Assembly (NCBI GenBank): GCA_035472475.1
Contig: DATIPA010000117.1
Location: forward strand, 1 to 25,623
Source: JAFAXD01 sp035472475
Lineage (GTDB): Bacteria; Pseudomonadota; Alphaproteobacteria; Rhizobiales; Xanthobacteraceae
Length of the DNA stretch: 25,623 bases
Reading direction: 5' to 3'
A program made the translations under genes and the position numbers. Of this stretch, positions 22,165 through 25,623 are shown piece by piece. The notes beneath the pieces were generated by a model. It did not search any database and was not told the DNA's origin. It saw only the letters and a list, made by a program, of their open reading frames with translations. Position 1 is the stretch's first letter. Each line of letters starts with the position of its first letter.

Positions 22165-23598
22165 ATGTCTCGACCGGAACAGTTCGACATCCTGATCCTC
22201 GGCAGCGGCAAGAGCGGGAAGCTATTGGCCTGGCACATGGCGCAATCGGGGCGGCGGGCCGCCGTCGTCGAGCGTCGCTGGATCGGCGGCTCCTGCCCGA
22301 ACATTGCCTGTCTGCCGAGCAAAAACGAAATCTGGAGCGCCAAGGTCGGACACCTGGCGCGTCAGGGTGCACGCTTCGGGGTGGTGACCGGCCCGGTCAC
22401 CACCGACATGGCGACCGTTGTCAAGCGCAAGCGTGACATGGTCCAGCGTGAGATCGCAGCACACCTACATAATTACAAGACGACCGGCGCCGAGTTGATC
22501 ATGGGAAGCGGCCGCTTCGTCGCGCCGAAAACGCTGGAGGTGCAACTCAATGACGGGGGAACGCGCGTACTGGGCGGCGATCGCGTGTTCATCAACGTCG
22601 GAACCCATGCCGCCGTCCCTCCCGTTTCCGGTCTCGAGGCGGCGCGGCCGCTCACTCACATCGAGGCACTCGAGCTCGACTATCTCCCCGCGCATCTGAT
22701 CGTGCTGGGGGCGGGTTATATCGGCCTCGAACTGGCGCAGGCTTATCGGCGGTTCGGCAGCAGCGTGACCGTGATCGAGCCAGGACCGCAGCTGATGGGG
22801 CGGGAGGACCCCGACGTCGCGGCCGAGGTGCAGCGGATCCTCGGTGACGAAGGCATCCGATTTTTGCTGGCAACCCAAGCCCTCAACGTCCACGGGCGGT
22901 CTGGAGAGGACGTCAGAGTGACGGTTCGCACACCCTCAGGCGAACAGCAAATCGAGGGCAGCGACATTCTGGTCGCGGCTGGCCGTAGTCCCAACACCCG
23001 GGAGATCGGGCTCGAGCAGGCCGGCGTTGCCCTGGACACGCGCGGATACATTCGCGTCAACGAGCGGTTGGAGACCACCACGCCCGAGGTCTGGGCCATG
23101 GGGGATTGCGCCGGCAGCCCGCAGTTCACGCATGTCGCCGGCGACGACTTCCGGATCGTCAGGGACAACCTGGCTGGCGGAATGCGCAGCACGCGCGACC
23201 GGCTGGTGCCTTACTGCATGTTCACCGACCCGCAACTCGCGCACGTCGGACTGAGCGAACGCGACGCGCAGCGCGAGGGCATCGCGGTACGTGTCGCGAA
23301 GCTGCCGATGAGCGCCGTCTTGCGCACCGAGGCGACGGACGAAACACAAGGTTTCATGAAGGCACTTGTCGGTCGCGACGATGACCGCATTCTCGGCTTC
23401 ACCATGATCGGCGCCGAGGCCGGGGAAGTCATGGCCGCTGTGCAGACCGCGATCCTGGGAAAACTCCCGTATCAGACACTCCGCGACGCCATTCTCACGC
23501 ACCCGACCATGGCGGAGGGGCTCGGATCGCTGTTTGAAAATGTTCCACCGCAAGCTTCTTCAGCCAGGGTGGACCGACCGCTCGCCGCAACTGCCTAG
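22165..23598 (+). CDS. Pyridine nucleotide-disulfide oxidoreductase (dihydrolipoamide dehydrogenase / mercuric reductase-like)
   Basis: The ATG at 22165 with GGAGG just upstream gives 477 residues. GSGKSG (13-18) binds FAD, and the redox cysteines C44 and C49 lie in GGSCPNIACLPSK. VLGAGYIGLELAQ binds NAD(P)H, and VWAMGDCAG is the second FAD motif. The dimer-interface His-Glu is present in HPTMAEG (H446, E451). The redox-active core is complete. It lacks the N-terminal metal-binding domain and the C-terminal vicinal cysteines of mercuric reductase, and no mer genes are near. Its real electron acceptor is unknown. It is the last gene of the CGNR operon. Confidence 0.88.
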   Translation: MSRPEQFDILILGSGKSGKLLAWHMAQSGRRAAVVERRWIGGSCPNIACLPSKNEIWSAKVGHLARQGARFGVVTGPVTTDMATVVKRKRDMVQREIAAHLHNYKTTGAELIMGSGRFVAPKTLEVQLNDGGTRVLGGDRVFINVGTHAAVPPVSGLEAARPLTHIEALELDYLPAHLIVLGAGYIGLELAQAYRRFGSSVTVIEPGPQLMGREDPDVAAEVQRILGDEGIRFLLATQALNVHGRSGEDVRVTVRTPSGEQQIEGSDILVAAGRSPNTREIGLEQAGVALDTRGYIRVNERLETTTPEVWAMGDCAGSPQFTHVAGDDFRIVRDNLAGGMRSTRDRLVPYCMFTDPQLAHVGLSERDAQREGIAVRVAKLPMSAVLRTEATDETQGFMKALVGRDDDRILGFTMIGAEAGEVMAAVQTAILGKLPYQTLRDAILTHPTMAEGLGSLFENVPPQASSARVDRPLAATA

Positions 23599-23701
23599 CG
23601 GGCTACCAGTCCGACGCCGGCTTCGAAGCCGAGCTTTTGGCCGGTGTCGTGGTCGAAGGCGCCGTTAACGCGCGTCCGCTCGAAGAAGTCCGCTAGAATC
23701 C
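23595..23701 (-). pseudogene. Possible C-terminal gene remnant next to the cupin gene
   Basis: The minus strand just past the cupin stop reads about 34 codons in a different frame from the cupin: ILADFFERTRVNGAFDHDTG, then QKLGFEAGVGLVAR and TAG at 23595. Nearly all codons end in G or C, as in the real genes here. The sequence looks like an authentic C-terminus (DHDTGQKLGFEAGVGLVAR). Upstream the same frame lies under the cupin and shows nothing coherent. It may be the leftover end of a displaced gene. I do not recognise the family. Confidence 0.3.
23618..23638 (+). terminator. Possible terminator after the flavoprotein gene
   Basis: A 14-base perfect palindrome CGGCTTCGAAGCCG (23618-23631) can form a 5-bp stem with a TCGA loop and is followed by AGCTTTT. 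It lies 20 bases after the flavoprotein stop, between convergent genes. The stem is short and the T-run brief, so the call is weak. Confidence 0.3.
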
Positions 23702-24241
23702 GGGCGCCGACTCCAGCTGGTCGAACCAGTCGTATCCCATTTCCTTGACAATGCGGTTGCTGATCACGATCAATCGCGCCCCAGCGTCCGGCGCGGCGAA
23801 ATGCTGGTGAATGGTGAACGGCGGAACGTAAATGAAATCCCCGCGCTGCCATTTGAACTGCTTGGGTTCCGCGTTCCAGTCCCAGGCGAATGCATCAAGG
23901 CAGTCGAATTTCAGATCCCAGTGCAGGTCGTAGCCGGATCCTTCGGCCACGAAGATGATTTCCTCCCACATATGCCGGTGTTTGCCGGAGCGGGCCCCTG
24001 GCTCCAGGAACTGCATGTAGGCTTCGACGCAGCATTCCTTCGTATTCAGCCGATTGTGAACGAGGTGCTTGATCAGCCCGTCCGCGCACCGTTCGAACGG
24101 CATGTCCTGCGAGTGGACGACGTTCAAACGCGCTTCGTAGTTTTGCCGGAATTCCGCGGATGCGGCGACATCGTCGGCGCGGAACCTGCACGTCTGCGCG
24201 CCTCTTCCGGCCACGTCGCGCTCTTCGATTGCCTTGCTCAT
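23693..24241 (-). CDS. Cupin domain protein
   Basis: This 182-residue protein has a cupin core. HRHMWEEIIFVAEGSG gives two His and Glu ligands, and DFIYVPPFTIHQHFA supplies the final His in the second motif. The N-terminal third (residues 1-75) is an all-alpha/loop region without clear motif. A ribosome site GAGAGGAC precedes the ATG. It is the last gene of a minus-strand operon after a TctA-TctB fusion and another cupin. The metal-site pattern fits gentisate-dioxygenase-like or sugar-binding cupins, with activity unknown. The Trp/Asp-rich FAWDWNAEP loop between the motifs is unusual. Confidence 0.85.
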   Translation of the reverse strand: MSKAIEERDVAGRGAQTCRFRADDVAASAEFRQNYEARLNVVHSQDMPFERCADGLIKHLVHNRLNTKECCVEAYMQFLEPGARSGKHRHMWEEIIFVAEGSGYDLHWDLKFDCLDAFAWDWNAEPKQFKWQRGDFIYVPPFTIHQHFAAPDAGARLIVISNRIVKEMGYDWFDQLESAPGF

Positions 24242-24294
24242 GTGGCTGTCCTCTCGCGGTCCTATTGCTGGAGTCCACTTTTCGGGATCATGCT

Positions 24295-24897
24295 CTACAA
24301 GTCGGTCGGTGGCTTGAAATCCTCATGCCCTTTCGGCGGCTCGGTTGGCGGATACGACACGATTTTTTGAAACAGCAAGTGCATGAACAGAAACAGCGGT
24401 TTGGCCTTGAACACCAACAAAATGGCTTCGTTGTCGGGATCGTCATTGAAATGCTGGTGTACGCATCCATTCTCGACGATCATCACGTCGCCGGCCTGCC
24501 ATTCAATGCGCTTGCCGTCGTGGATGTCGTGGCCGCGGCCCTTGAGCACGTAGAACACCGCACTGTTGAGATGGCCGTGCTTCTGGCCGTAAGCGCCCGG
24601 CGCATAGACCTCGATATGCGTCTCGATCGACTGGGTGACCGCCGTCGCCTGGGGACTAATGACGTGCTTGCCATAGAGTTGCGGTCCGCCTTTCCAGGGA
24701 AGATCGCGCGATGAATAGACGCGCGGCTGATCGACCAGCGCCTGGTAGAGATCGCTGTAGGTTCCTTCCAGCTGACGCACAAAGACGCGGTTTTTTGCCC
24801 AGCGTTCCCAGACATGCTCATGCTCATGCTCGTGGTCATGGTCATGCTCGGGGTGATTGTGGCCCGGCCCGGGCGTGCGATCGTAGAGTCCCGTCAT
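24295..24897 (-). CDS. Cupin domain protein with His-rich N-terminus
   Basis: This 200-residue protein opens with about 12 residues that alternate His with Asp/Glu (HDHDHEHEHEH, in residues 18-28). That forms a probable metal-binding or metal-storage tail. The cupin core follows: YGQKHGHLNSAVFYVLKG with HxH ligands, and VENGCVHQHFN with the last His. GGAGG precedes the ATG. It is the middle gene between the TctAB fusion (36 bases upstream) and the second cupin (53 bases downstream). The His-rich tail is encoded by a short tandem repeat and may vary in length. Function unknown, perhaps metal-dependent oxidation or binding of the imported carboxylate. Confidence 0.85.
   Translation of the reverse strand: MTGLYDRTPGPGHNHPEHDHDHEHEHEHVWERWAKNRVFVRQLEGTYSDLYQALVDQPRVYSSRDLPWKGGPQLYGKHVISPQATAVTQSIETHIEVYAPGAYGQKHGHLNSAVFYVLKGRGHDIHDGKRIEWQAGDVMIVENGCVHQHFNDDPDNEAILLVFKAKPLFLFMHLLFQKIVSYPPTEPPKGHEDFKPPTDL
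24813..24861 (-). repeat. Short tandem repeat encoding the His-rich tail
   Basis: Repeats of CATGCT/CATGGT hexamers (on the plus strand) encode alternating His and acidic residues on the minus strand. Hexamer units can expand or contract without shifting frame, so the tail length may differ between strains. Confidence 0.6.
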
Positions 24898-24933
24898 TGT
24901 GGCCTCCAGTGAGGTCTCGTCAGCAAGAACACA

Positions 24934-25623
24934 TCAAATCAATCCGCTGCCGGCGCTGAGGTTCGGCAGCAGGTCGCCGAGCCATGAACGCGGCCAGGCC
25001 GCATGCAGCGCCAGGTCAAACACCAGCCAGCACACCAGGCTGGTTGCTGCCGCGTAGCCGAGCGAACCGATCCACGACTCGCGAAATCCCCAACGCATGT
25101 ACGAGAATATGAACACGCAAATGGCCGGAATGAAACCGATGAGGGCGATCAGCGCCAGCAGCAGCGCGAGCCAGGCAAAATAGGCGATCACGCGCGGCGT
25201 TGCGCCGTGCGGGCGTTCCGACGCCGCCGGTTCGGGACCTAGAACCTCATAGACAAGATTGAGCGTCGTCGCCACGAGCGCAATCACAGATGCGGTCAGC
25301 GGCACCAGCTTCGCCGGGGTTGGCCAATCTAGCGCAGAGACGATCGCCGCGACGATCAGAGCCATGATCGCGAGGGTAAATGCGGCCGGCGGGCGCACGC
25401 GAAAGCGCCGCACGCCGACGTTTCGCAGCTGCGCGATCACGTCGAACGCAAGCTTGGAGAGCGGCCGGTAGAGGCACCAGGCCACGATGGCCAGAATGAC
25501 GAGAACCATCGGCCGCAGTACCCAACCCAGCCCGTAAAGTTCGGTCGAGATGAACAGATAGCGTTCGAACAGGCTGCCGATGACCAGCCCAAGCACCAGG
25601 GGCGGACGCGGCCAGCCGAAGTC
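24934..25623 (-). CDS. TctA-TctB fusion permease of a tripartite tricarboxylate transporter, C-terminal fragment
   Basis: The visible 229 residues begin with the end of a TctA-type permease, including GWPRPPLVLGLVIG and GSLFERYLFISTE, and run off the right edge. They then continue in the same frame into about four more membrane helices. These fit the small TctB subunit (DWPTPAKLVPLTASVIAL, then a helix LLLALIALIGFIPAICVFIF and a final SLVCWLVFDLALHAAWPRSWLG). In most genomes TctA and TctB are separate genes; here they are one polypeptide. No TctC binding protein is adjacent on this side, but one lies at the left end of the window. The two downstream cupins (36 and 53 bases apart) probably belong to the same operon. 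Confidence 0.8.
   Translation of the reverse strand, partial: DFGWPRPPLVLGLVIGSLFERYLFISTELYGLGWVLRPMVLVILAIVAWCLYRPLSKLAFDVIAQLRNVGVRRFRVRPPAAFTLAIMALIVAAIVSALDWPTPAKLVPLTASVIALVATTLNLVYEVLGPEPAASERPHGATPRVIAYFAWLALLLALIALIGFIPAICVFIFSYMRWGFRESWIGSLGYAAATSLVCWLVFDLALHAAWPRSWLGDLLPNLSAGSGLI

Noticed and set aside
22165..23598. Mercury-resistance gene merA
   Set aside because: No N-terminal heavy-metal domain, no C-terminal cysteine pair and no merR, merT or merP nearby.
23693..23700. Frameshift joining the cupin to the following 34-codon coding-like stretch
   Set aside because: The cupin ends naturally after its core and conserved tail (LESAPGF); a fusion is not needed to complete it.

Overview
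The window is GC-rich, densely packed DNA with short intergenic gaps and many stop/start overlaps. Gene content (ettA, murA, a metabolite:H+ symporter, a CCA-encoding tRNA-Thr, and many solute-binding-protein transporters beside catabolic enzymes) fits an alphaproteobacterium of the Hyphomicrobiales, near Bradyrhizobium, Rhodopseudomonas or Xanthobacteraceae. This placement is inferred from how familiar the proteins look, not from a tree.

Layout. Positions 1-181 hold the 5' end of ettA (minus). Positions 354-2308 carry a TctC/Bug-type periplasmic binding protein followed by a D-2-hydroxyacid dehydrogenase. Positions 2621-5694 form a tight cassette: MtnX-like HAD phosphatase, class III aminotransferase, serine alpha/beta hydrolase. 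Positions 5780-7513 hold an FAD monooxygenase and a convergent small cupin. Positions 7844-13490 are a branched-chain-amino-acid-type (HAAT) ABC transporter operon, binding protein-LivH-LivM-LivG-LivF, ending in a second, unrelated periplasmic binding protein. Facing it (13521-16145, minus) are two tandem amidohydrolase-2 paralogues and a Rieske ferredoxin-like protein. A multi-hairpin repeat (16259-16397) separates these from the housekeeping pair murA plus a small conserved protein. An MHS-type transporter and tRNA-Thr(GGT) follow.

Right of the tRNA the character changes. A 33-codon stump of a zinc/quinone alcohol dehydrogenase lies just beyond the tRNA, then an Asp-nucleophile alpha/beta hydrolase (minus). 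Divergent to it is a CGNR zinc-finger regulator with a well-formed promoter overlapped by a long dyad, then a HAD family 'type II dehalogenase' and a pyridine-nucleotide disulfide reductase. The window ends with a minus-strand operon of a TctA-TctB fused permease (5' end outside the window) and two cupins, one with a His-rich N-terminus.

Taken together this is a catabolic and uptake region: several carboxylate or amino-acid-type import systems, each next to oxidative or hydrolytic enzymes (cupins, Rieske protein, FAD monooxygenase, amidohydrolases, hydroxyacid dehydrogenase). No substrate can be named from sequence alone. The best candidates for something under-described are the CGNR-controlled hydrolase/HAD/flavoprotein module with its paired operator-like repeats, the transporter plus extra binding protein opposite the Rieske/twin-amidohydrolase operon, and the TctAB fusion with twin cupins.
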